From Pseudomonas mangiferae (GTDB lineage: Bacteria; Pseudomonadota; Gammaproteobacteria; Pseudomonadales; Pseudomonadaceae): DNA of 64,000 nt. Positions within the stretch are counted from its first letter, which is position 1, and each line of letters begins with the position of its first letter. Positions 44,248 to 54,046 of this stretch are shown here, piece after piece. The notes beneath the pieces are model-generated. The model did no database searches, had not been told where the DNA came from, and saw only the letters and a program-made list of their open reading frames with translations. The translations under genes were made by a program, and so were the position numbers. The DNA lies in contig NZ_VJOY01000003.1 of the NCBI RefSeq assembly GCF_007109405.1, positions 124,001 through 188,000 of the forward strand, read 5' to 3'.

Positions 44248-44712
44248 TCAGTGAGTGACGCGGCTGGTGCCGTTGAGGGTGTTGATCCGGACCCGCTCGC
44301 CAACCCGGAAGATCTGGTTGGGCTCGACCTCCTGCACGTAGGCCCGCAGCGAGCCGTCGTCTTCCCGCACGGTGATCTCGACACCCTGGGTGCGGGTGAT
44401 GCCTTCCTCGGTCATCGCCCCCAGCACACCACCAGCCACCGCGCCGATCACCGCTGCCACCACGCTGCCACGACCGCCGCCGATGGCGCTGCCGCCCACG
44501 CCGCCGATCACCGCGCCCGCACCTGCGCCGATGGGGGTCTTGGTGCCTTCGATCTTCACCGGCCGCAGCGATTCGATGGTCCCCATGCGCACCGTCTGCA
44601 CGGCACGCGCTTCATCGCGGGAGTAGCTGTCGCCGGTCAGGTCGGAAGTACAACCACCCAACGCCATGGTCACCGCGGTGAACGAGGCCAACAGCAGACC
44701 AGAATTACGCAT
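44248..44712 (-). CDS. Glycine-zipper (SlyB/PcP-type) outer-membrane lipoprotein
   Basis: A 154-residue lipoprotein: signal with lipobox LGGC (cysteine near 21), followed by an AVQTVRMGTIESLRPVKIEG domain and a glycine-zipper 2TM region (GAGAGAVIGGVGGSAIGGG... GAVAGGVLGAM). A C-terminal beta domain (EITVREDDGSLRAYVQEVEP, FRVGERVRI) completes the SlyB pattern. SlyB-like proteins sit in the outer membrane and help maintain envelope integrity. ATG 44712 is supported by GGAGG eight bases upstream; an ATG at 44742 would precede this site and is rejected. Confidence 0.88.
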   Translation of the reverse strand: MRNSGLLLASFTAVTMALGGCTSDLTGDSYSRDEARAVQTVRMGTIESLRPVKIEGTKTPIGAGAGAVIGGVGGSAIGGGRGSVVAAVIGAVAGGVLGAMTEEGITRTQGVEITVREDDGSLRAYVQEVEPNQIFRVGERVRINTLNGTSRVTH

Positions 44713-44889
44713 AACGATTCCTCCAACAGGGACTGTTTCCATTAGACCGTGGGGTGCTCGGGACTGTCACCCCCGGCGATCCGTATAAATTGGACCTGTT
44801 CAGTCTCCATACAGTTTAGCCGCGACCGGAAGAAGCATTCCGCTCATCGTGGGCTTTGCGCTAGGGTTGGCGAAAACGAAGGGGCATCC

Positions 44890-45138
44890 ATGGACTATTT
44901 CATCGTCGTCATCACCACCCTCGCCGGCCTGTATTTCCACGGGTGGCTGTACCTGCGCATCAAGCGCTGGATGGACCGCGACCTGGCGCTGTCCCTGGCC
45001 GGCACCGACGCCGGCAAGCGTGACTACATGCTGCTGCAGCTGGAGGAAGCACGCGCACGACGGATCAAGCGGCGCGACCTGCACGCCTGGCTGGCCCAGC
45101 GCGCCTCGGAATACCCGGGCGCAGCGGCTGCCGGTTGA
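44890..45138 (+). CDS. Small membrane-anchored protein of unknown function
   Basis: An 82-residue protein with one N-terminal transmembrane helix (DYFIVVITTLAGLYFHGWLYL). A charged cytoplasmic helical region follows (RIKRWMDRDLALSLAGTDAGKRDYMLLQLEEARARRIKRRDL), ending in an alanine-rich tail. AAGGGG lies six bases before ATG 44890. It converges on pdxH with a three-base gap. It occurs next to pdxH in other pseudomonads as well (memory), arguing that it is real. No domain or function is recognised. Confidence 0.7.
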   Translation: MDYFIVVITTLAGLYFHGWLYLRIKRWMDRDLALSLAGTDAGKRDYMLLQLEEARARRIKRRDLHAWLAQRASEYPGAAAAG

Positions 45139-45141
45139 TCC

Positions 45142-45792
45142 TCAGGGTGCCAGGCGCTGGCGGGCCCAGGCGCCGCCGTCCTCGCGGCGGTAGTCCAGGC
45201 GATCGTGAAGGCGGCTCGACCGGCCTTGCCAGAATTCCACCCGCTCCGGCAGCAGGCGATACCCTCCCCAGTGGGGCGGACAGGTAGGCGCCTGGTTAAG
45301 GAAACGGCGCTCGGTCTCCCGCAGCAGCGCCTCCAGCTCTTCCCGGTCGCGGATCGGCCGGCTCTGGGGCGAGGCCCAGGCGCCGATGCGACTGCCCAGC
45401 GGACGGATCTGGAAGTAGGCGTTGGACTCCGCCTCGGTCACCCGCTCCACCCGTCCCTCGATGCGCACCTGGCGCTCCAGGCTGGGCCAGAAAAAGGTCA
45501 TGGCGGCGAAGGGATGCGCTTGCAGCTGGCGGCCCTTGTCGCTCTCGTAGTTGCTGAAGAAGGTGAAGCCCTGGTCGTCCAGCCCCTTGAGCAGCAGGAT
45601 TCTGCAATGAGGACGCCCGTCTGCGTCGACCGTCGCCAGGGTCATCGCGTTGGGCTCCACCGGTAGCTGCTCGGTACGCACCGCATCGTCGAACCAGCGG
45701 CGGAACAAGGCAAAGGGCTCGTCGGGCGCATCGGTCTCGCTGAGGCCGTCCCGGGTGTAATCGCGACGCATATCGGCCAGCGTCTGGTACAT
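45142..45792 (-). CDS. pdxH: Pyridoxamine 5'-phosphate oxidase
   Basis: A 216-residue FMN-dependent oxidase that makes pyridoxal 5'-phosphate from pyridoxine or pyridoxamine phosphate. Typical segments are [52 protein letters not shown] and the C-terminal [16 protein letters not shown], with the conserved RLHDR. Residues for FMN and substrate binding look intact and length is normal. It stands alone: an OmpA lipoprotein gene lies upstream but is separated by a strong terminator. Confidence 0.95.
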   Translation of the reverse strand: MYQTLADMRRDYTRDGLSETDAPDEPFALFRRWFDDAVRTEQLPVEPNAMTLATVDADGRPHCRILLLKGLDDQGFTFFSNYESDKGRQLQAHPFAAMTFFWPSLERQVRIEGRVERVTEAESNAYFQIRPLGSRIGAWASPQSRPIRDREELEALLRETERRFLNQAPTCPPHWGGYRLLPERVEFWQGRSSRLHDRLDYRREDGGAWARQRLAP

Positions 45793-45822
45793 GGCGACTC
45801 CTGGAGAAAACGACTAAAGAGA

Positions 45823-45857
45823 GACGCCCCGCTCGCCATGCCGGCGAGCGGGGCGTC
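45823..45857 (-). terminator. Terminator between OmpA-type lipoprotein gene and pdxH
   Basis: A perfect 15-bp stem GACGCCCCGCTCGCC/GGCGAGCGGGGCGTC with a five-base loop, followed on the minus strand by TCTCTTTAG. It lies 27 nt after the OmpA-type stop codon and 30 nt before the pdxH start. Confidence 0.85.
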
Positions 45858-45883
45858 CAGTCCGCTCTAGCTTAGGCAGGCGC

Positions 45884-46570
45884 CTACCGCTTGGGTTGAT
45901 CTGCGACAACCACGGCCGTGCTTTTCAGCGGGTGGGTGTAGCCTGCCAGCACGGCGACCAGGGTCTCCTGCGGGGTGACCAGGATTTCCACGCGGCGATT
46001 GAGGGAGCGGCCTTCCTTGCTGTCGTTGGCAGCCCGCGGCATGTCCGAACCGAGGCCCTTGAGCTGCAGGCGATCACGCTGCAACCCGCTGAGCCGGAAG
46101 ATGGCCGCCACGGCCTGGGCCCGTTGCTGGCTGAGGTCGCGATTCAGCTTGTCCTGGCCGGAGCTGTCGGCGTGGCCGAGGATGAGTACGCCGGTCTTGG
46201 GATCTTTTTCCAGGAGCTTGGCGACACGGCTGAACGGCCCGAGGGTCACAGGCAGCAGCATCGACGGGCGATCGGGGTTGAAGGAGCTGTCCACCGGAGC
46301 GGTGACCACCAGCAGGTCGTCGCGGCGTTCCAGCTCGAGTTTGCTGTCTTTCAGGGCCTCGCGCAGGCGCGGCTCGTATTCATCCATCCAGGCGCGGGTG
46401 ACCTTGGGGTCCGGCTTGGCAACTGCAGCCTGCTGATTCGGCGTTTCATTACCAAATGGCCACCACCAATGTTTGGCAGTGCTGACGTGTTCGGAAGAGG
46501 AAGGCGAGGTATGCGCACAGCCGGCCAGTACAAGTGCCAGGGGCAGGTAGAAAGACGCTTTAATTGACAT
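45884..46570 (-). CDS. OmpA-family peptidoglycan-associated lipoprotein
   Basis: A 228-residue lipoprotein: signal MSIKASFYLPLALVLAGC (lipobox LAGC, cysteine 18), a linker, then an OmpA C-terminal domain (about 85-200). That domain shows SSFNPDRPSMLLPVTLGPFSRVA, VLILGHADSSGQDKLNRDLS (the conserved GHAD...N.LS diaminopimelate-binding region) and RSLNRRVEILV (NRRVE). It should tether the outer membrane to peptidoglycan. A strong sigma-70 promoter lies just upstream in an unusually AT-rich stretch, and a strong terminator follows. Confidence 0.88.
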   Translation of the reverse strand: MSIKASFYLPLALVLAGCAHTSPSSSEHVSTAKHWWWPFGNETPNQQAAVAKPDPKVTRAWMDEYEPRLREALKDSKLELERRDDLLVVTAPVDSSFNPDRPSMLLPVTLGPFSRVAKLLEKDPKTGVLILGHADSSGQDKLNRDLSQQRAQAVAAIFRLSGLQRDRLQLKGLGSDMPRAANDSKEGRSLNRRVEILVTPQETLVAVLAGYTHPLKSTAVVVADQPKR

Positions 46571-46614
46571 TGAACACCCGCTTTTACGATTGTTGGATTC
46601 GAAAAACGCAGTGT

Positions 46615-46643
46615 TTTATATACGAGTTTCCACACGCTGACAA
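46615..46643 (-). promoter_or_regulatory. Sigma-70 promoter of OmpA-type lipoprotein gene
   Basis: On the minus strand TTGTCA (46643-46638), a 17-bp spacer and TATAAA (46620-46615), each 5 of 6 consensus bases. This predicts a start near 46608 and a 38-nt leader. The surrounding 46571-46745 is distinctly AT-rich for this genome. Confidence 0.8.
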
Positions 46644-46745
46644 AGTTAAACGGCGAAACGTTCAGAATTAACCGGATTAGGCGACGAAGCGCTACCGAAA
46701 TCGGCAGCATTAAGAAACAGTCGGTAAACAGGGTGAAAAGCAAAA

Positions 46746-46773
46746 GCGGCGCGGCTGTAATCAGCCGCGCCGC
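46746..46773 (-). terminator. Terminator of the DUF3309 gene
   Basis: Perfect 11-bp stem GCGGCGCGGCT/AGCCGCGCCGC, six-base loop, followed on the minus strand by TTTTGCTTTT. It lies 20 nt beyond the DUF3309 stop. Confidence 0.88.
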
Positions 46774-46792
46774 TTTGCAGTCCGCCAGCGAT

Positions 46793-46951
46793 CTAGACCT
46801 TGCCGAGCAATACCAGGATCAGCAGGATGACGAGAACGGTGCCGATGATACCGGACGGTCCATAGCCCCAGCTGCGGGAGTGGGGGAAGACCGGCAGGCC
46901 GCCGATAAGCAGCAGGATCAAGACAATGATCAGAATAGTGCCGAGGCTCAT
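46793..46951 (-). CDS. DUF3309 small membrane protein
   Basis: A 52-residue protein with two hydrophobic segments, MSLGTILIIVLILLLIGGLP and SGIIGTVLVILLILVLLG, joined by the family signature PVFPHSRSWGYGPSG. It is a typical DUF3309 protein, often induced by envelope or osmotic stress, of unknown function. AAGGAG lies eight bases before the ATG. It is a single-gene unit with its own terminator. The 250-nt region upstream to actP holds only the actP terminator and no other gene. Confidence 0.88.
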   Translation of the reverse strand: MSLGTILIIVLILLLIGGLPVFPHSRSWGYGPSGIIGTVLVILLILVLLGKV

Positions 46952-47161
46952 GGAAAACTCCTTTCGTTCTTTAGAGGTTTTAACTTCCAAGCACCGGCCA
47001 GCTCGGCTCATCGTCAGGTGACGCTTCGATGCTCACATGTTCTGACTGCCCCCTCGAAAGAAAGATTCAGCTGACTTGGAGAACCACGGCACAAATAAAC
47101 ACAGACTTGAAAGTTCACCAAAGTTGTCCCGAGACGTGTGCCCGAGGTGTAACGGGACAAT

Positions 47162-47190
47162 AAAAAAGGCGGCCTCGCGGCCGCCTTTTC
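47162..47190 (-). terminator. Terminator of the yjcH-actP operon
   Basis: Stem AAAAGGCGGCC-TCGC-GGCCGCCTTTT just beyond the actP stop codon, with T-run on the minus strand. Confidence 0.92.
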
Positions 47191-47203
47191 TTGGAAGCAC
47201 CAC

Positions 47204-48855
<1,652 letters not shown>

Positions 48856-48859
<4 letters not shown>

Positions 48860-49167
48860 GGCTGCACCTCCTCGAGGATGCTCTGGTTCAGGGAATCGAA
48901 CTCGCCGTTGGCCCGGTATACGTAGATACCGGTGAGCACGAACGCGGAGAGAATCAGGCCGACCCCGATGGGGATGCCCCAGGTGATGCTGGAGTCCGGG
49001 CTGATGCGAGCGCCCAGGAGCTGGGGTTCGAAGGCGATCAATATGATGAAGGCCAGGTACAGCCCGAGCATGATCGCCGAAAGAATCCAGGCGAAGCGTT
49101 CGCGCTTGGCGACCAACTCCTGGAAGCGCGGATTCTGCTCGATCCGCTTGTAGATGCTGTCGTTCAT
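48856..49167 (-). CDS. yjcH: DUF485 (YjcH) membrane protein, ActP partner
   Basis: A 103-residue protein with two transmembrane helices (about 25-48 and 63-85). It has the DUF485 pattern: [20 protein letters not shown], then [19 protein letters not shown], then [23 protein letters not shown] (here split by a few residues). It is always found before actP-type genes; its role is unclear. ATG 49167 has GGAGG nine bases upstream; an in-frame ATG at 49206 lacks one. Confidence 0.9.
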
Positions 49168-49468
49168 TGTTGTTGTCCTCCACAGCATGGTTGGGGGTCG
49201 TTTCACTCTAAGCTGACGCCGCGAGGAAGACAGTCGACGTTAGTCGTAACCTGCGGGGTTTCTACAGGCCTTGGCCTTCATCGCCGGACCGGGGCCAGGT
49301 ATGCCACCCCGTTGTTTGAACGATAGTGCTCGATGGCACTTTCCGCCTGCTCGCCAACGCGATCCACCCTTCATTCCCCAGCTTGCCCGGGCCCGTTGCA
49401 GCGCTCACCGCAGCGGCTACGAATTCCGCTAAAATGCGCGGCTTTGCCACTTCGACCGCGCAGCCCTC
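49168..49468. other. Divergent intergenic region upstream of yjcH-actP and the GH17-like gene
   Basis: This 301-nt region holds no supported gene. TAAAAT at 49430-49435, about 33 nt before the GH17-like ATG, is a good -10 element without a clear -35. TGGCAC at 49333-49338 suggested a sigma-54 site, but the spacing to the next GC is wrong. No promoter for yjcH-actP could be fixed. Confidence 0.5.
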
Positions 49469-51028
49469 ATGACCCATCCCACCCGCTTCCCGGTTTTGCC
49501 CTATTGCCTCGCCGTTCTGCTCGCCTTGCTGGCACTCTCCGGCCTGTGGTATGGGCTCGGCCAACCGGTGGTCCTGCCCGACGCTGCGACCCCGACCCAC
49601 AAGCTGCAGTGCGCGTCCTACACCCCTTTCGACAAGGACCAGTCGCCCTTCGACAAGCCGTTCACCCTGCGCCCCGAGCGCATGGATGCGGACTTCGCGC
49701 TGCTGGCCACCCGCTTCGAGTGCCTGCGCACCTATTCGATGACTGGCCTGGAAGGCCTGCCCGAACTGGCGCGCAAGCATGGGCTGAAGCTGATGCTGGG
49801 TGCCTGGGTCAACGCCAACCCGGTGGATACCGGCAAGGAAATCGACGCCCTGGTCAAGGCGGCCAACAGTTACCCGGACGTGGTCCAGGCGGTGATCGTC
49901 GGTAACGAGACACTGCTGCGCAAGGAAGTCACCGGCGCGCAATTGGCGAGGCTGATAGGCCAGGTCAAGGCCCAGGTGAAGCAGCCCGTCACCTATGCGG
50001 ACGTCTGGGAGTTCTGGCTGAAGCACCCGGAAGTGGCGCCGGCCGTCGACTTCGTCACCATCCACCTGCTGCCCTACTGGGAGGACGAACCCACCGGCAT
50101 CGACGCGGCACTGGCCCACGTCGCCGACATTCGCCAGGTCTTCGGCAGCCGCTTCGCGCCCAAGGACATCCTGATCGGCGAAACCGGCTGGCCGAGCGAA
50201 GGTCGCCAGCGGGAAACCGCCCTGCCCAGCCGGGTCAACGAGGCCCGGTTCATCCGTGGTTTCGTGCACATGGCCGAGCAAAATGGCTGGCGCTACAACC
50301 TGATCGAGGCCTTCGACCAGCCCTGGAAACGGGAGAGCGAAGGGGCCGTCGGCGGTTACTGGGGGCTGTTCGATGCCGACCGCCAAGACAAGGGCGTGCT
50401 CGCCGGGCCGGTCTCCAACCTGCCCCATTGGCCGGTCTGGCTAGGGGTTTCGCTGACGCTGTTTGGCGCCGCCCTGGTGCTGGCAGGCCGACCGGCGTCC
50501 ACCCGCGCCGCCTTCCTGCTGCCGCTGCTGGCTGCACTGGGTGCCGGCTGCATCGGCCTGTGGGGCGAGCTGGCACGCATCACCAGTCGTTTCGTTGGCG
50601 AGTGGGCGTGGGCGGCCTTCCTGGTGGGACTCAACCTGGTGATCCTGGCCCACGGCTCGCTGGCCTTGTCAGCCCGCCAGGGCAAACGCGCGGCATGGTA
50701 CCTCTGGCTGCAAAGCCGTGGTGGCTGGTGGCTGTCGGCGGCCGGCTTCGCCGGGTCGATTCTGATGCTCGGGCTGGTGTTCGACGCCCGCTACCGCAGC
50801 TTCCCGAGCGCGGCGATCCTGCTGCCGGCGCTGTTCTACCTGTTCCGCCCAGTAGCCGTTCCTCGTCGGGAAACCGCCTTGCTGGCGGTGTTCATCGGTG
50901 CCGGGATCGTCCCGCAGCTGTTCGAGGAAACCCTGAGCAACCTCCAGGCGATTCTCTGGGCCGTCTCCAGCCTGTTGCTGCTGGGCGCGCTATTGCACAG
51001 CCTGCGCGTCAGCCGCCAGGGCGTGTGA
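49469..51028 (+). CDS. Membrane-anchored GH17-type beta-1,3-glucanosyltransferase
   Basis: A 519-residue protein. One N-terminal helix (about 12-32) anchors a periplasmic GH17 barrel (about 45-320), followed by about seven C-terminal transmembrane helices. The acid/base glutamate is E147 in AVIVGNETLLRKE and the nucleophile E238 in ILIGETGWPSEGR, both typical of GH17. Related Pseudomonas proteins elongate or branch beta-1,3-glucans (cyclic glucan/NdvB-associated). The soluble GH17 domain probably remodels a periplasmic glucan made elsewhere. It occupies the place next to ihfB where P. aeruginosa carries its O-antigen locus. A 116-nt gap separates its stop from the convergent ihfB stop. Confidence 0.82.
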   Translation: MTHPTRFPVLPYCLAVLLALLALSGLWYGLGQPVVLPDAATPTHKLQCASYTPFDKDQSPFDKPFTLRPERMDADFALLATRFECLRTYSMTGLEGLPELARKHGLKLMLGAWVNANPVDTGKEIDALVKAANSYPDVVQAVIVGNETLLRKEVTGAQLARLIGQVKAQVKQPVTYADVWEFWLKHPEVAPAVDFVTIHLLPYWEDEPTGIDAALAHVADIRQVFGSRFAPKDILIGETGWPSEGRQRETALPSRVNEARFIRGFVHMAEQNGWRYNLIEAFDQPWKRESEGAVGGYWGLFDADRQDKGVLAGPVSNLPHWPVWLGVSLTLFGAALVLAGRPASTRAAFLLPLLAALGAGCIGLWGELARITSRFVGEWAWAAFLVGLNLVILAHGSLALSARQGKRAAWYLWLQSRGGWWLSAAGFAGSILMLGLVFDARYRSFPSAAILLPALFYLFRPVAVPRRETALLAVFIGAGIVPQLFEETLSNLQAILWAVSSLLLLGALLHSLRVSRQGV

Positions 51029-51144
51029 ATATCGGGAGAAATGCGATGCGGCGCTCTCATGGCGTCGCGTGGCGGATACTCGCTCGCGCTTGAGACGGAA
51101 GCAGAGTAGAGAAGGGAAGAATAAGCGGGATACCGTCCGGGCCG

Positions 51145-51423
51145 TCAGTCGTTGACCCGATCTCGCAGTTCCTTACCCGGCTTGAAGTGGGGTACGAACT
51201 TGCCATCCAGGCAGACCGATTCGCCGGTCTTCGGATTGCGTCCCACCCGGGGTGCCCGGTAGTGAAGGGAAAAGCTGCCGAAGCCGCGGATCTCGATCCG
51301 GTCTCCTGTGGAGAGCGCTTGCGACATTTGCTCGAGCATGGTCTTGATGGCCAACTCGACGTCTTTCGATGAAAGCTGGCCCTGCTGAGTGACGATACGT
51401 TCGATCAACTCCGACTTGGTCAT
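51145..51423 (-). CDS. ihfB: Integration host factor beta subunit
   Basis: A 92-residue DNA-bending protein that pairs with IhfA. It contains [20 protein letters not shown], the [17 protein letters not shown] core and the beta-arm [10 protein letters not shown] with the DNA-intercalating proline. The second of two adjacent ATGs (51423) is chosen: AAGGG is then seven bases away, and the product matches the usual MTKSEL start. The carboxy end RVND is a few residues shorter than in P. aeruginosa. It is transcribed after rpsA but separated from it by a strong terminator. Confidence 0.95.
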   Translation of the reverse strand: MTKSELIERIVTQQGQLSSKDVELAIKTMLEQMSQALSTGDRIEIRGFGSFSLHYRAPRVGRNPKTGESVCLDGKFVPHFKPGKELRDRVND

Positions 51424-51529
51424 CATTTTCCCTTCTTTTTCAAGCGGCTAGATGAGCTCCTCGGGAGTTTTAGCATGACCGATACGCTTTGAACAGTCCG
51501 TTCGGCGACCGGTAAAACAGAACGAAAAC

Positions 51530-51558
51530 AAAAAGGGCGACCGAAGTCGCCCTTTTTA
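51530..51558. terminator. Terminator between rpsA and ihfB
   Basis: Stem GGGCGAC-CGAA-GTCGCCC (51535-51552) flanked by AAAA and TTTTTATT, working in both directions. It lies 22 nt after the rpsA stop. The stem-loop is base-for-base identical to the one behind ccoM. Confidence 0.92.
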
Positions 51559-51580
51559 TTACCGCTGGTGAAACAGGGAC

Positions 51581-53263
51581 TTAGCCCTGGTTCTCCATCT
51601 GAGCACGGATCAGGTCACCAATGGTGGTCGGACCGGTGTTCTCGGTGTCTTGCTTGTGGCGCAGCTCTTTCATCGCATCCTTCTCGTCTTCGACGTCTTT
51701 GGACTTGATGGACAGGCTGATCACGCGGCTCTTGCGGTCGATGCTGATGATCTTCGCTTCGACTTCGTCGCCTTCCTTCAGCACGTTGCGGGCGTCTTCG
51801 ACGCGGTCGCGGCTGATTTCGGACGCTTTCAGGGTCGCTTCGATATCGTTGCCCAGGTCGATGACGGCACCCTTGGCGTCGACTTCCTTCACGGTACCGC
51901 GAACGATGCTGCCCTTCTCGTTGAGCGACGCGTAGTTGGAGAACGGATCGTCTTCCAGCTGCTTGATACCCAGGGAGATACGCTCACGCTCCGGATCGAC
52001 CGACAGGATGACGGTGTCCAGCTCGTCACCTTTCTTGAAGCGACGCACGGCTTCTTCACCGGCTTCGTTCCAGGAGATGTCGGACAGGTGAACCAGACCG
52101 TCGATGCCGCCTTCCAGGCCGATGAAGATACCGAAATCGGTGATCGACTTGATGGTGCCGGAGATGCGGTCGCCCTTGTTGAAGCGGCTGGAGAAGTCTT
52201 CCCACGGGTTGGACTTGCACTGCTTGATGCCCAGGGAGATACGACGACGCTCTTCGTCGATGTCCAGAACCTGAACTTCCACTTCGTCGCCGACCTGAAC
52301 GACCTTGGACGGGTGGATGTTCTTGTTGGTCCAGTCCATCTCGGAGACGTGTACCAGGCCTTCCACGCCCTCTTCCAGCTCGGCGAAGCAGCCGTAGTCG
52401 GTGAGGTTGGTGACGCGAGCCATGACGCGGGTGCCTTCCGGGTAGCGCGCCTTGATGGCGACCCACGGATCTTCGCCCAGTTGCTTCAGGCCCAGCGATA
52501 CGCGGTTGCGCTCGCGGTCGAACTTGAGGACCTTGACGTCGATCTCGTCACCCACGTTGACGATCTCGGACGGATGCTTGATGCGCTTCCAGGCCATGTC
52601 GGTGATGTGCAGCAGGCCATCAACGCCACCCAGGTCCACGAACGCGCCGTAGTCGGTGAGGTTCTTGACGATACCTTTGACTTGCTGGCCTTCCTGCAGG
52701 GACTCCAGCAGGGCCTCGCGCTCGGCGCTGTTCTCGGCTTCCAGCACGCTGCGACGGGAAACGACAACGTTGTTGCGCTTCTGGTCCAGCTTGATGACCT
52801 TGAACTCGAGCTCTTTGCCTTCGAGGTGAGTGGTGTCGCGGACAGGACGCACGTCCACCAGCGAACCCGGCAGGAACGCGCGGATGCCGTTGACGTCGAC
52901 GGTGAAACCGCCCTTGACCTTGCCGTTGATGACGCCCTTGACCACTTCTTCGGCGTTGAACGCAGCTTCCAGAACCAGCCAGGACTCGGCGCGCTTGGCT
53001 TTCTCGCGGGACAGCTTGGTTTCACCGAAGCCATCTTCCACCGCGTCCAGCGCGACGTGGACCTCGTCACCCACCTTGATGGTCAGCTCGCCCTGTTCGT
53101 TGTAGAACTGCTCGACCGGGATGACGCCCTCGGATTTCAGGCCAGCATGCACGGTGACCCAGTCACCGTCGATGTCGACCACGACGCCGGTGATGATGGA
53201 GCCCGGCTGCATGTCGAGGGACTTCAGGCTTTCTTCAAAAAGTTCTGCAAAGCTTTCGCTCAT
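51581..53263 (-). CDS. rpsA: 30S ribosomal protein S1
   Basis: A 560-residue S1 with six S1 OB-fold repeats, each recognisable by its GVVVDIDGD-, [17 protein letters not shown]-, [18 protein letters not shown]- or [18 protein letters not shown]-type motif. S1 brings mRNA to the 30S subunit and is essential in gram-negative bacteria. The N-terminus [19 protein letters not shown] is the ribosome-binding helix. Codon use shows the strong bias of highly expressed genes. It is preceded by cmk (115-nt gap), continuing the supraoperon. Confidence 0.98.
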   Translation of the reverse strand: MSESFAELFEESLKSLDMQPGSIITGVVVDIDGDWVTVHAGLKSEGVIPVEQFYNEQGELTIKVGDEVHVALDAVEDGFGETKLSREKAKRAESWLVLEAAFNAEEVVKGVINGKVKGGFTVDVNGIRAFLPGSLVDVRPVRDTTHLEGKELEFKVIKLDQKRNNVVVSRRSVLEAENSAEREALLESLQEGQQVKGIVKNLTDYGAFVDLGGVDGLLHITDMAWKRIKHPSEIVNVGDEIDVKVLKFDRERNRVSLGLKQLGEDPWVAIKARYPEGTRVMARVTNLTDYGCFAELEEGVEGLVHVSEMDWTNKNIHPSKVVQVGDEVEVQVLDIDEERRRISLGIKQCKSNPWEDFSSRFNKGDRISGTIKSITDFGIFIGLEGGIDGLVHLSDISWNEAGEEAVRRFKKGDELDTVILSVDPERERISLGIKQLEDDPFSNYASLNEKGSIVRGTVKEVDAKGAVIDLGNDIEATLKASEISRDRVEDARNVLKEGDEVEAKIISIDRKSRVISLSIKSKDVEDEKDAMKELRHKQDTENTGPTTIGDLIRAQMENQG

Positions 53264-53377
53264 GTCGATTCCTGTTGATCAAGGACGGCTAATCCGCCCA
53301 AACCACACTCCAGTCAATGTGGGTTCGTTCATAGATAAAGAGGCGGCGGGACGGGGACTGGTCTCCCGCGCTTCTTG

Positions 53378-54046
53378 TCACCCGACCAGGCCGCGTGCGG
53401 CGGCCTCGCTGAGGATGCGTTCCAGGACCTGCTCGATGGAGAGTTCCGTGGAATCCAGCTGGATCGCGTCGCTCGCCGGTTTCAGCGGCGCGACGGCGCG
53501 TTGCGTGTCGCGCTCGTCGCGCGCACGGATCTCATCCAGCAGACTCGCCAGACTAACACCTTCAACCTTGTCCTTCAACTGCATGTAGCGTCGGCGCGCC
53601 CGTTCCTCGGCGCTGGCGGTAAGGTAGATTTTCAGCGGCGCTGTGGGGAATACCACGGTGCCCATGTCCCGGCCGTCGGCCACCAACCCAGGCGCCTCGC
53701 GGAACGCCCGCTGGCGGCCCAGCAGGGCCTCGCGCACCGTGGCCAGCACGGCGACCCGGGAGGCGCCAGCGCCCACCTGTTCGTTGCGGATGCTGGCGCC
53801 TACATCCTCGCCGTCCAGGACGATGCGCAGCTCGCCCTCGAAGCGCACATCCAGGTTGGCGGCGAGCACGGTCAACGCCGGTGCATCGTCCAGGTCGATG
53901 CCACGACCGGTGGCGGCGAAGGCCAGCAGGCGGTACAGCGCCCCGGAGTCCAGCAGGTGCCAGCCCAGGCGGCGCGCCACCAGGCTGGCCAGGGTGCCTT
54001 TGCCAGAGCCACTGGGCCCGTCGATGGCGATCACCGGCGCGCCCAT
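53378..54046 (-). CDS. cmk: Cytidylate kinase
   Basis: A 222-residue CMP/dCMP kinase. It has the P-loop [10 protein letters not shown] near residue 10, LDSGALYR, the lid-type RDMGTVVFP segment and [13 protein letters not shown] near residue 180, all typical of bacterial Cmk. Its ATG shares one base with the stop codon of the tyrA-aroA fusion gene, so translation is coupled. It is part of the conserved serC-pheA-hisC-tyrA/aroA-cmk-rpsA order. Confidence 0.96.
   Translation of the reverse strand: MGAPVIAIDGPSGSGKGTLASLVARRLGWHLLDSGALYRLLAFAATGRGIDLDDAPALTVLAANLDVRFEGELRIVLDGEDVGASIRNEQVGAGASRVAVLATVREALLGRQRAFREAPGLVADGRDMGTVVFPTAPLKIYLTASAEERARRRYMQLKDKVEGVSLASLLDEIRARDERDTQRAVAPLKPASDAIQLDSTELSIEQVLERILSEAAARGLVG

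Noticed and set aside
46952-47160. AlgU-type promoter (GAACTT near 47116) upstream of the DUF3309 gene
   Set aside because: DUF3309 genes are often stress-controlled, but the -10 TCTGA element is absent at 16-17 bp from GAACTT; the nearest TCTGT is misplaced.
49333-49352. Sigma-54 promoter (TGGCAC) upstream of the GH17-like gene
   Set aside because: The GG-to-GC distance is not ten bases, and no TTGCA-type -12 element follows.
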